Shown here: piece after piece, positions 1-7,131 of the stretch | Position numbering within the stretch: position 1 is the first letter of the stretch | Layout of the letters: each line of letters starts with the position of its first letter | Source: Candidatus Glassiibacteriota bacterium | GTDB lineage: Bacteria > Gemmatimonadota > Glassbacteria > GWA2-58-10 | Direction: 5' to 3' | DNA length: 12,568 nucleotides | Assembly (NCBI GenBank): GCA_030604975.1 | Contig: JAUVUV010000019.1 | Coordinates: forward strand, 1 to 12,568 | Program-made: the position numbers and the translations under genes | Notes under the pieces: generated by a model | The model's database searches: none | Told to the model about the DNA's origin: nothing | What the model saw: the letters and a program-made list of their open reading frames with translations, nothing else

Positions 1-735
1 CTCGAAACAATACCCCCAGTGGTAAATTGCCACTCCTGTATGCCCTGAGGGTTTAAAGCGTACAGGTTATTATCAGAGGAGCCTACGTAAATCGTGCCGT
101 CAGGGGCCAGCGCAGGGGAACCGAGGATCGGGCCGTCAGTGACAAAAGTCCACTTGAGAATCCCAGGGGGAAGAAAGGCAAACAATTTCCCGCTCCAGGA
201 GCCGACATAAATCGTGCTGTCAGCGGCAATCGCCGCCGAGCCGGAAACGATGCCAGTGGAGTATACCCACCTCCGGCTGCCGTCGGGCCAGACTGCGTAA
301 AAATTGCCGTCATTCGAGCCCACGTAGACTGTGCCGTCCTGCCCTACAACAGGCGAACTCTGGATAAAATCACCTGTCAGGAATCTCCACTTGGCCATGC
401 CTTCAGGCGGGATCGCATACAGATAGTGATCGTTGAATCCGATGTAAATCATACCATCACCGCCAATTGCCGCGGAACTGGTAATCGTGTAACCGGTGGT
501 GACCCACCACTTGAGTTCGCCTTCCGGGGTAATTGAGTAAAAATTCCAATCCATAGTTCCCAGGTAAATCGTACCATCACTGCCGACCGCCGGTGAACTC
601 AGGATTATACCTGTAAGAGCAGGTGGCCATTTTAACGTACCATCCGGGTTTAGCGCATAAAAAAGGCCGTTTTCCGAGCCGAAATAAATCGTTCCGTCCC
701 CGGCCACTGCCGGAGAACTGGAAACAGCTCCACCC
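1..735 (-). repeat. In-frame tandem repeat of about 120 bp (propeller blades)
   Basis: The codon block for G-T-I-Y-V/L-G recurs near 81, 201, 318, 438, 558 and 678, with spacings of 120, 117, 120, 120 and 120 bp. All spacings are multiples of three, so this is a coding repeat of about 40 residues, one per blade. DNA similarity between units is moderate, which points to old duplication under protein selection rather than a recent expansion. Confidence 0.75.
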
Positions 736-857
736 GTTTGAAACTGCCAGACCAGCTCTCCGGCCCCGGCATGCAGGATGCCGGCACCAAACAGGGAGAC
801 AGCATACAAAAAGGTACTCATCGAGAGTACCTTACCGGCTGTGCGAATACATGTCAT
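1..857 (-). CDS. Exported PQQ-type beta-propeller repeat protein (3' end outside window)
   Basis: The frame is open from the ATG at 857 to the left edge (285 codons), so the C-terminus is missing. The N-terminus has basic residues and then a hydrophobic stretch (about residues 14-30, ending near LHAGAGE), which reads as a signal peptide. After that come about seven near-identical units of 40 residues. Each has a Ser-Pro-Ala motif, then DGTIYVGS, then a Tyr-Ala-x-x-Pro-x-Gly turn, then a Lys-Trp/Glu-Trp strand. This is the pattern of PQQ-like/BamB-like beta-propeller blades, which usually act as extracytoplasmic binding or scaffold domains. No enzyme domain is visible in the part present. The start at 857 is favoured because it overlaps the stop of a short upstream ORF (ATGA) and gives a charged n-region. 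An in-frame ATG at 821 is the alternative. Its specific substrate or partner cannot be told from sequence. Confidence 0.88.
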   Translation of the reverse strand, partial: MTCIRTAGKVLSMSTFLYAVSLFGAGILHAGAGELVWQFQTGGAVSSSPAVAGDGTIYFGSENGLFYALNPDGTLKWPPALTGIILSSPAVGSDGTIYLGTMDWNFYSITPEGELKWWVTTGYTITSSAAIGGDGMIYIGFNDHYLYAIPPEGMAKWRFLTGDFIQSSPVVGQDGTVYVGSNDGNFYAVWPDGSRRWVYSTGIVSGSAAIAADSTIYVGSWSGKLFAFLPPGILKWTFVTDGPILGSPALAPDGTIYVGSSDNNLYALNPQGIQEWQFTTGGIVS

Positions 858-919
858 CTCGATTTTAAACCTTTGATCTTGTTAAACCATCCTGCTTTAA
901 ATGCGTGTTGAAATTTCAT
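854..919 (-). CDS. 21-codon mini-ORF coupled to the propeller gene (possible leader peptide)
   Basis: On the minus strand an ATG at 919 opens a 21-codon frame whose TGA (856-854) overlaps the ATG of the propeller gene (857-855) as ATGA. It is preceded by a strong purine-rich ribosome-binding site, AAAAGGA (931-925), 5 nt from the start. By contrast, the only candidate site for the propeller gene (AAAGG) is about 12 nt away. The peptide starts MKFQHAFKAGWF, ends IKGLKSR and is strongly basic. I recognise no family. The arrangement suggests ribosomes load at the mini-ORF and re-initiate on the propeller gene. The peptide may be only a coupling device. Chance occurrence is possible because the ORF is so short. 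Confidence 0.42.
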   Translation of the reverse strand: MKFQHAFKAGWFNKIKGLKSR

Positions 920-989
920 CGATTTCCTTTTGTAGAAAAACGAAACAATGTCTGAGTTGAATTAAAACTGTTTAGGAAACAATCACTTG

Positions 990-1019
990 CGTAAGGGCAC
1001 GGCGCGCCGTGCCCCTACG
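990..1019. repeat. GC-rich palindrome, copy 1 of a dispersed REP-like element
   Basis: This is a 30-bp inverted repeat centred on GGCGCGCC. The arms pair at every position except one (994/1015). A second copy lies at about 7266-7292. In the orientation GTAGGG-x-CACGGCG-x-GCCGTG-x-CC the two share nearly all positions. It sits in non-coding DNA and stands out as GC-rich in an AT-rich region. It resembles REP-type palindromes that are scattered in intergenic DNA of many bacteria. Confidence 0.65.
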
Positions 1020-1104
1020 GCGTCCAGGATTAAAGACCTATTTATCGATTTATCAACACGGACTGTTACCTTCACCAGGCCGGGATGATAAATTTAAACC
1101 CCAC

Positions 1105-1156
1105 TAAGCAACATAGTTGCTTTAAAATTATATCAATAATTGCTTAGATAAGCAAT
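1105..1156. promoter_or_regulatory. Cluster of TAAGCAA inverted repeats, operator-like
   Basis: TAAGCAA occurs at 1105-1111 and again at 1149-1155, and its complement TTGCTTA at 1140-1146. The last two form a perfect 8-bp inverted repeat, ATTGCTTA-GA-TAAGCAAT (1139-1156). The first lies in a second small hairpin, GCAAC-ATA-GTTGC (1108-1120). There is no following T-tract that would make it a good terminator in either direction. Three copies within 52 bp could be a regulator-binding array. The regulator is unknown. Confidence 0.3.
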
Positions 1157-1372
1157 CGGCCCGGCAAAACTTTCTTTCTGTTTTTTGCGGACATCAATCC
1201 TGCTCCTTTTCCTGCCCGGCCAAATACTGCTGTATTAAAATAACATTTAACCGAAAATTGTTTGACGCCATTGCAAATCTTCTCAAAACCAAAAAACAGT
1301 AATTTGTAAAACGATCGAATTCTTTTATCATTCCAAAAGTTTTATCTTAATTTCTTTCAGGTAAAAAATCAA

Positions 1373-1428
1373 TCGTCCGGCTTTAGCCCGGAGAATAACC
1401 GACAGGTTCGTTTCAACCTGTAAAACGA
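1373..1428 (+). other. Candidate structured element with two adjacent hairpins
   Basis: Two perfect hairpins lie side by side: TCCGG/CCGGA with a 7-nt loop (1376-1392) and ACAGGTT/AACCTGT with a 6-nt loop (1402-1421). A short outer pairing, TCG (1373-1375) with CGA (1426-1428), could close them into a three-way junction. I could not match it to a known riboswitch consensus. The second hairpin could instead be a DNA-level protein-binding palindrome. Confidence 0.25.
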
Positions 1429-1463
1429 CATCGGAATATTCTGCTGATTCTTTGCGATGTAAT

Positions 1464-1501
1464 TTTCTCAATCCTGATACCGGATAGGCAAAATTGAGAA
1501 A
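1464..1501. other. Long perfect inverted repeat (9-bp arms)
   Basis: TTTCTCAAT (1464-1472) is exactly complementary to ATTGAGAAA (1493-1501). A further CCT (1473-1475) can pair with AGG (1486-1488) inside. There is no adjacent T-run, so an intrinsic terminator is unlikely. It lies about 155 bp upstream of the glycosidase-like gene and about 65 bp upstream of the sigma-54-like motif, where an activator site would be plausible. Confidence 0.35.
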
Positions 1502-1563
1502 TCTGAATCTCTCTGCCCATTACTTAACTCGTTAAATTTTGAAAGATAGATTTCTCCCGGACC

Positions 1564-1580
1564 CTGGCATTATTTTTGTT
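1564..1580 (+). promoter_or_regulatory. Sigma-54-like promoter motif upstream of the glycosidase-like gene
   Basis: The motif CTGGCATTATTTTTGTT matches the -24 element (TGGCA) and the TTG of the -12 element. The GG and the following GT are separated by the canonical 10 nt. The usual -12 GC is GT here, which weakens the call. Transcription would start near 1590, giving a leader of about 65 nt before the ATG at 1658. Inverted repeats at 1402-1421 and 1464-1501 lie at enhancer-like distances. Confidence 0.25.
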
Positions 1581-1657
1581 TCTGTCATTATCTGATTCTG
1601 AAAAAGCAACCATTTTCTGTTTAACTCTGATAACCTTAAGCAAACCTGGAGATCAGA

Positions 1658-4600
1658 ATGAATCAGCGAAAAACAGGTATTATCGTGCTTGCCCTGCTTG
1701 TATCCTTCTTATTGAATGCAACTGGGATCGTTTTTGCGGATACTTACCTGCTTGACGATTTCGAGAGCGAATCATCTTTAAAACAGTGGAAAGGGCCGGT
1801 CTCTCTTTCACGGGAATATCCAGCGCACGGTAGAAGCTGTCTGCGGCTCGACCTGTCGGACAGGCGCTCGCGTGTACTGGAAAGCGAAAGCCTTCCCGGC
1901 GACTGGAGCGGCTACGAGCTGCTCAAATTCGACATTTATAATCCCAGCGGCACTGTCCTGACAGCAGGAATTCAGATTTATGACGAACTTGGCTCTGATG
2001 AAGACGCTGAACTTCGCGGCCAGAGCTATCGCGGCGGGAAAATATTCATGAACCCCGGCTGGAACCACTACGAGTTCATGCTGGCCAAAGCGAGGGTCGA
2101 GGAGGGCGACAGAGGGCTGGCATTAGGTAAAATCCGCAGGTTCCGGCTCGATTTCAGCCGCCTTAGCGGTGAATTCTACCTGGACAATTTCCGGCTGGTC
2201 TCCGGAAAAGAAGACCCGGGCACAGCAACTGAGGCTGACCCGCGGAGCTGCCGGGTAGTAATAAACGACCGCTACGTGTTTCCCTCGCTCTACGGGCCCG
2301 AGGAAAAAACCAAACCGAGCCAGGAAATTTCAGACTTGAGGAAACACGCCAGAGAAGCTGTGGCCAGGCTCGAAGCAGAACTCAAGACAGCCAACCTTCA
2401 GGGCTACCAGACCCACTACTGGCGAATCCCGCTTATTTCAGCCGAGGTCGGCATGGGTGTGCGGAGCAAACTGGTCTGGTTCCAGAGCGAGGAAGAGGAG
2501 AAAAAGATTCTCGAACATATTATCGCCTCCTGCACCAAGGCGGCCAGAGAGATGAGCACCATCCTTTCAGCCGCTGACCAGGAGAGGGTTGAACTGCCGG
2601 AGGATGAGGTCAATCCGCACCTGCTCTACGTGCCGGACTACCCTGCTCTGAAAGGTCTGAAACAGAAGGACGGCTATTTCAGGGACGCACTGGGCAACCC
2701 GGTGCTAATCCTCTCGGTGCTGAATGTAAATGACGGCCCGTTGATGGATTATTTCGCGCCGTTCAACCACCGTCTGGAAAGCTACACTGTGGGCGGTGGT
2801 TCCCGCTATGATATCGAGACCTCGCCGGTATATGAAGCATTTCACAAGTACCCGGGCACCCATCGCGTGGGCTGGGACGGCTGGTGCGGCCACCTGATCA
2901 AGGACAGGTGGTCCATGGGCGGCCGCAAGGAAACCGTGGTGCTCTGCCTGGAAAGCTCCCATATCCGAGAGGCGGTGCTCAAATACATGAAAAGGCGCTA
3001 TGACCAGTGGAAAAACAACCCGAACCTGCTATACAATATCAGGGCCGACGAGCTGATGTATATCTGCTATTGTGAGAAAAGCCAGCAGATGTTCCGCGAA
3101 TGGCTCCAAGACAAGTACAGCTCGATAGAAAGGGTAAACCAGACCTGGCGTACCTCCTACGGCTCGTTCGACCGGATAAGGGCTCCGGAGACTAAAAACG
3201 CAGCGCCAGTGCCGGATGTGAACCGCGCTGCATGGTACGACTGGGCGGTGTTCAACGCCCGCCGCTTCACCGACTATCTCAAGTGGAACAAGGCTGAAAT
3301 CCGCAAGCTCGACCCGGATATGCCGATCTGCGCCGGCGGCACCTCGAGCATGCTGAGCTCAGCCAACAGCACTACAGGCATCGATGAGGAGCTGATAATC
3401 AACGAGGTTGATGATGTTATCCTCAACGAGTCCGGTCACTCGCACATTTTCTCCGACCTTTTCCTGAGCCTGAGCAACAGGAAAATGGCGATGGTCGAGC
3501 CTGAGATGGGCGGCTCTGTCCACGGGGTACTATTGCATTTCCTGAAAGGCAAATCATCAATTGCCAAGTGGTGGTGGGCGCGCACGCCGAGTGTGGAATA
3601 CCACTCGATGAACTCCAGTTCCATTCCACACGGCTGGAATATAACCCTGGCTGATCTGGAGGAGGTGCTGAGGATCGGGCTGGATATCCGCCGCCTGGCA
3701 AATGAAATCGCCGAGTTCACCAAACCTGAGCCTGAAGTGGCGATCCTTTATTCCAGAACCAGTATCGTGCAGGTCCCGCCCCGCCTTCACCGGGCAGGCC
3801 GCACTCCCTATCTCAAGGCCTTACACGCCACCTGGGAGGGCTCCCGCTACCTGGGCTGCCGGATCGGTTTTGTCACCGAAAGGCAGATCCTCGACGGCAA
3901 GCTGTCTCGACTCAAGCTTCTAATCATACCGGCGGTCAAGTATATCCAGCCTGAAGTCGTTCACGCGGTACTGGAATATATCGAAAAAGGCGGCGCGGCG
4001 CTGGTTGTGCCAGAATCGTTCCTTTTCGACCAGTACGCTCACGAACAAGACATGCTCACTGAATTGGGCTTGAAAGTAACTGACGTCATCCTGCCGGAAA
4101 TTTCAGGCCGGGGCGAACTGGTGCAGAACTACGACCAGAGTTTCACCCAGACTATTGTTTACGGTGAGGTAAAAAGGGAGATAAGGGCTGGCAACGAGGA
4201 CATTTTCCGCGGCAAAAGCGGACTGATCCTGCATTCCGAGGGTCTGGTGCAGAAAATCGACCCGGGAAAGAACAAGGTGCTCGCAAGTTTCTCAGACGGC
4301 AACCCGGCTATCGTGCTGGTGAAGACGGGCCGGGGAACTGTCTACTACCTTGCTGCGCCACTGGCGGCAATGGACTATCATCAGCTTTTCGCCCCCCTGG
4401 CCGAAAAGCTCGAACTGCGGCGGCCGCTGGTCGGCGTGGATGCATCAGGAGAGCTGGTCACCGGCGCAGAGGTGCGTGCCGTGGAGCGTGAGAACGACTA
4501 TCTGATGTATGCCAGCAACCTTGGCTCGTCACCGGTAGAGTTCACTATCAGGGGAGAGGGTGAGACCGGCGCTGTGAAAGACCTGCGCAGCCTAAGAATG

Positions 4601-4672
4601 GTTCAGGGCGGGCATGTGAGGCTCGCACCCTGGCAGGAGACGATTTTCAGGGTGGGGAAAGCGGGCCGTTAG
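1658..4672 (+). CDS. Exported GH42-like (clan-A) glycosidase-like protein with sugar-binding-like domain
   Basis: This 1004-residue protein begins with a signal peptide (KTG, a hydrophobic core at about residues 7-25, then a likely cut near FADT). Residues 29-182 form a jelly-roll-like module that starts LLDDFES and ends FYLDNFRL, as in carbohydrate-binding/CBM11-like domains. The middle (about 330-650) resembles the GH42 beta-galactosidase barrel. RADELMYICYC (462-472) corresponds to the acid/base region (Glu465). FREWLQDKYSSIERVNQTW (479-497) matches the GH42 FxxWLxxKYxxxxxLNxxW signature. MVEPEMGG (612-619) is the likely nucleophile region (Glu614 or Glu616). Residues 690-800 look like the GH42 trimerisation/amidotransferase-like domain, followed by a C-terminal beta domain. 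The Shine-Dalgarno GGAG (1648-1651) lies 6 nt before the ATG. It should act outside the cytoplasm. The substrate is unknown and catalysis is inferred. Confidence 0.85.
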   Translation: MNQRKTGIIVLALLVSFLLNATGIVFADTYLLDDFESESSLKQWKGPVSLSREYPAHGRSCLRLDLSDRRSRVLESESLPGDWSGYELLKFDIYNPSGTVLTAGIQIYDELGSDEDAELRGQSYRGGKIFMNPGWNHYEFMLAKARVEEGDRGLALGKIRRFRLDFSRLSGEFYLDNFRLVSGKEDPGTATEADPRSCRVVINDRYVFPSLYGPEEKTKPSQEISDLRKHAREAVARLEAELKTANLQGYQTHYWRIPLISAEVGMGVRSKLVWFQSEEEEKKILEHIIASCTKAAREMSTILSAADQERVELPEDEVNPHLLYVPDYPALKGLKQKDGYFRDALGNPVLILSVLNVNDGPLMDYFAPFNHRLESYTVGGGSRYDIETSPVYEAFHKYPGTHRVGWDGWCGHLIKDRWSMGGRKETVVLCLESSHIREAVLKYMKRRYDQWKNNPNLLYNIRADELMYICYCEKSQQMFREWLQDKYSSIERVNQTWRTSYGSFDRIRAPETKNAAPVPDVNRAAWYDWAVFNARRFTDYLKWNKAEIRKLDPDMPICAGGTSSMLSSANSTTGIDEELIINEVDDVILNESGHSHIFSDLFLSLSNRKMAMVEPEMGGSVHGVLLHFLKGKSSIAKWWWARTPSVEYHSMNSSSIPHGWNITLADLEEVLRIGLDIRRLANEIAEFTKPEPEVAILYSRTSIVQVPPRLHRAGRTPYLKALHATWEGSRYLGCRIGFVTERQILDGKLSRLKLLIIPAVKYIQPEVVHAVLEYIEKGGAALVVPESFLFDQYAHEQDMLTELGLKVTDVILPEISGRGELVQNYDQSFTQTIVYGEVKREIRAGNEDIFRGKSGLILHSEGLVQKIDPGKNKVLASFSDGNPAIVLVKTGRGTVYYLAAPLAAMDYHQLFAPLAEKLELRRPLVGVDASGELVTGAEVRAVERENDYLMYASNLGSSPVEFTIRGEGETGAVKDLRSLRMVQGGHVRLAPWQETIFRVGKAGR

Positions 4673-4696
4673 GCTATTTGGTCAGTACACGGTTTT

Positions 4697-6976
4697 TCAG
4701 TTTCGAAGGCTTTCGGCAATCCGCTCAAGCCTCGGCTCGTTCGGGAAGCGCTCCAATCCGTTTCGTGCGACTTCCCGGGCCAGAGGAATTTTCCCGGTAT
4801 CCCTGTAAAGCAGCGCCAGGTTGATATACGACTCCAGCCGCGTGGGGTTGATAATCAGCGCCATGCGGAACTGTTCTTCAGCCTGGGCCATTCTGCCCAT
4901 CTTGCGGTAGATATTTCCCAGGTTGTTGCGGGCCGAGTCGTGCTCCGGGTTGCGCTTTATCGCTTCCAGGAAAGCCTCCTCGGCCTCAGCGTAACGTTCC
5001 AGCATGGTATAAACCACCCCAAGGTTGTGGTAAGCCTGGGGATCGTTGGGATCGGCCTGGAGCGCTCGGTTGAATGAGGTAATCGCCTGGCCGTACTGCC
5101 TATTCATCGAGTAGAGCAAACCGATATTGTTGTTCAGTTCAGGCAAGTCCGGTTTGATCCGGGCGGCGCGGTTGAACAGGCCCATCGCCTCCTGGCTGCG
5201 TCCCTGCCGCGCCAGCAGGATACCGTAATTGCTGAGAAGCGGCACATCCTCCGGGAATATTTCGAGCGCCTGGCGGTAGGTTTGCTCCGCCCTGGCCAGG
5301 TCTCCTGACTTTTCGCTGGCTTCCGCCAGTTGTCTGTACGACTGGCGGTGTTTCGGCATGTCTTTCAGCGCTTTCTCATAATAGGCCAAAGCCTTCTGCG
5401 GCTCTCCCAGCCTCTCCAGCACAACGCCCATCAGGTACTGGGCCTCCCCGATATGCGAAACTTCATCCCAGCGGCCCTCGAACAATGTGCGAACCTCGCT
5501 GAATTTCTTGGCCCAGACCATTACCTTTGCCAGGTTAAGCACGCCACGGCTCATGTATTCGTCACTGAGCGAAGCCATCACTCTGTTGTACAGGGCCTGG
5601 ATCTCATCCTCCCCGGGCAGCGAGCCCTGTTTCAGGAACCCCTGTTCTTCCATCCACCCGGCGATTTCCCTGGCGATCAGCAAATGGTACTCCGGCAAGG
5701 GGTGGATGTGGTCTATCAGCATTTCCGCCCCGATTATACCGCCAGGCGAATGGGATGCAAAAAGAGCAGGCAGATCGAGCAGATTAACTCCTGCCGCTGT
5801 CTCTTCTTCCAGGATTCGGTGAATCGGTTCCTGGGCCCGCAGGGGGCAGACATCCAATTCCCTGGCCTGGAGAAACGCCTGCCGGGCCCGGGCCGTATCA
5901 CCGGTTGCAAGAAGGGCCCGGCCGAGATAAAACCAGGCCTCGGCATAGAGCGGTTCCAGCCGCACTGCCTTCTTGAGCGTTCCCAGGCCCTCGCCCGCCC
6001 TGCCCTCTGCCAGTAAAATCCGGCTCGTATTTACCAGGCGTGCGAGGCGCAACCGATCAGCACTACCCAGTTCTACGCTCGGCACGCTCTTGAAAGGCGA
6101 AAAGTCTTTCAGGTTATCCACCGGTCGGAAAAACAACACCGGCACCCCGGCCTGCCTGCAAAGCCTGATCATCCGGCCAATATTAAAGCGAAAATGATCG
6201 AACACGCCCCGGGCGTACACTGAATCCCGCTGGTAGAAATCGAGCCCTGCGCTGCGGTCGAGAAGTGTCTCCACTTCGGGCGATAAAATTCCCCCACCCG
6301 AACGCGGACGGGAGTCTTCACCAACGCTGGATTCAGCTCTGATTTTCCCGGCGGCGCTTTCGAGCAGTGAATAGATTCTCAGTCGGTAAAGGCTCTCGAG
6401 GATTCTCAGCCAGGCCGACGGCTGGGCCAATAGATGCTGGTACGTGCGCGATTCGAGAAATTCATTATGCCCGGTGTAAATAATCACCAGATCGGGCTGG
6501 CAGGCGAGAATTTCCTTGAGCACCAGAACCACACGGTAGCTGGCGTAGCTGATAGCTCCGGCGTTTATCACCTCGAAATGCCGAGCCGGCTCAGCAGCCT
6601 CTTTCAAAATTTCCTCCAGCCAGCCCGAGAAAGAGGTCCGTGTCCCGTAGGGCCGGCCATAGGCGGTAGAGCCGCCCAAGGTAAAAATGCGGAAAGTGCC
6701 GGAAGCTTTGCTGACCGGGAATTGTTGTTCATTAAACCATTTGAGCTTTTCCCGGACAATCCTGGCCTGCAGGCTGCCGTCCTCGGCCCGGTATGTTTCA
6801 AAAACCGGATGGTGTCCGCTGAATCCGACAAACGGGTCTTCAGGCACAGGCGAATCGCCAAGACCGAACAGGCGGAGCACAAGTTCAAGCACCACGAGCA
6901 GGGATAACCCGAGAAGAACCAGCGTGAACCGCTGGAAAAAGGTTGCTTTCCGATTTCGGTTTTTTTTGGTCGGCAT
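4697..6976 (-). CDS. Membrane-anchored SGNH hydrolase-like protein with TPR repeats
   Basis: This is a 759-residue protein. A basic N-terminus (KKNRNRK) precedes one membrane segment (about 14-38), giving a signal anchor. The SGNH/GDSL blocks follow: GGSTAYG with candidate nucleophile Ser103, NAG with Gly140, GHNE with Asn171, and DHIH with Asp422 and His425. All four hallmark residues are present, so esterase or acyl-hydrolase activity is plausible. Two TPRs (about 311-378) are inserted between the GHNE and DHIH blocks. Seven contiguous 34-residue TPRs (about 510-747) form the C-terminal scaffold. The family may modify envelope polysaccharide or lipid, with the TPRs as a docking surface; that role is inferred. 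The gene is convergent with the glycosidase-like gene, 24 bp away. No good Shine-Dalgarno precedes the ATG, but the next in-frame Met is far inside the domain. An A8 run lies at codons 3-6. Confidence 0.85.
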   Translation of the reverse strand: MPTKKNRNRKATFFQRFTLVLLGLSLLVVLELVLRLFGLGDSPVPEDPFVGFSGHHPVFETYRAEDGSLQARIVREKLKWFNEQQFPVSKASGTFRIFTLGGSTAYGRPYGTRTSFSGWLEEILKEAAEPARHFEVINAGAISYASYRVVLVLKEILACQPDLVIIYTGHNEFLESRTYQHLLAQPSAWLRILESLYRLRIYSLLESAAGKIRAESSVGEDSRPRSGGGILSPEVETLLDRSAGLDFYQRDSVYARGVFDHFRFNIGRMIRLCRQAGVPVLFFRPVDNLKDFSPFKSVPSVELGSADRLRLARLVNTSRILLAEGRAGEGLGTLKKAVRLEPLYAEAWFYLGRALLATGDTARARQAFLQARELDVCPLRAQEPIHRILEEETAAGVNLLDLPALFASHSPGGIIGAEMLIDHIHPLPEYHLLIAREIAGWMEEQGFLKQGSLPGEDEIQALYNRVMASLSDEYMSRGVLNLAKVMVWAKKFSEVRTLFEGRWDEVSHIGEAQYLMGVVLERLGEPQKALAYYEKALKDMPKHRQSYRQLAEASEKSGDLARAEQTYRQALEIFPEDVPLLSNYGILLARQGRSQEAMGLFNRAARIKPDLPELNNNIGLLYSMNRQYGQAITSFNRALQADPNDPQAYHNLGVVYTMLERYAEAEEAFLEAIKRNPEHDSARNNLGNIYRKMGRMAQAEEQFRMALIINPTRLESYINLALLYRDTGKIPLAREVARNGLERFPNEPRLERIAESLRN

Positions 6977-7068
6977 GGGTGTAAGTAAAGTTGTGGCCTA
7001 AACAAGAAGTTGCTGAGCGAGACATACCTCGCCTGGAGAGAAATCTAAAACGGGAGGGAATTATTTCA

Positions 7069-7131
7069 ATGAAATTTCAAGCTCAAGATTGCGATTCAAC
7101 TCCACCTTCTTCTTTTTGCGCCCCACCCTGA
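7069..7131 (+). CDS. 20-codon mini-ORF with strong ribosome-binding site
   Basis: An ATG at 7069 opens a 20-codon frame ending in TGA at 7131. GGGAGGG (7052-7058) precedes it by 10 nt. The peptide starts MKFQAQDCDS, contains two cysteines and ends FCAPP. It lies about 250 bp upstream of dnaX on the same strand. It shares its first four codons (ATGAAATTTCAA) with the mini-ORF at 854-919. It could be a leader peptide, a remnant or chance; no family is recognised. Confidence 0.22.
   Translation: MKFQAQDCDSTPPSSFCAPP

Larger units (their letters stand above)
858..1657. promoter_or_regulatory. Divergent AT-rich intergenic region with several inverted repeats
   Basis: About 800 bp separate the propeller gene (leftward) from the glycosidase-like gene (rightward), so promoters for both should lie here. 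Apart from the mini-ORF at 854-919 I see no convincing gene. The region holds a GC-rich palindrome (990-1019), a cluster of TAAGCAA/TTGCTTA motifs forming hairpins (1105-1156), three hairpins at 1376-1392, 1402-1421 and 1464-1501, and a sigma-54-like motif at 1564-1580. No convincing sigma-70 promoter pair was found by eye. Confidence 0.6.

Noticed and set aside
1..735. CRISPR-like or satellite repeat suggested by the 120-bp period
   Set aside because: The repeats are in-frame protein blades with synonymous differences and no unique spacers.
623..868. 81-codon plus-strand frame in the propeller gene
   Set aside because: Antisense to clear propeller blades, with arginine/proline-rich composition typical of a shadow frame.
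5330..6016. 228-codon plus-strand frame opposite the SGNH-TPR gene
   Set aside because: It is a mirror of a strongly supported TPR/SGNH gene; the translation shows no domain and no ribosome-binding site was evident.
6434..6907. 157-codon plus-strand frame opposite the SGNH N-terminus
   Set aside because: Antisense to the GGS, NAG and GHNE blocks of a real gene, so it is explained by codon bias.
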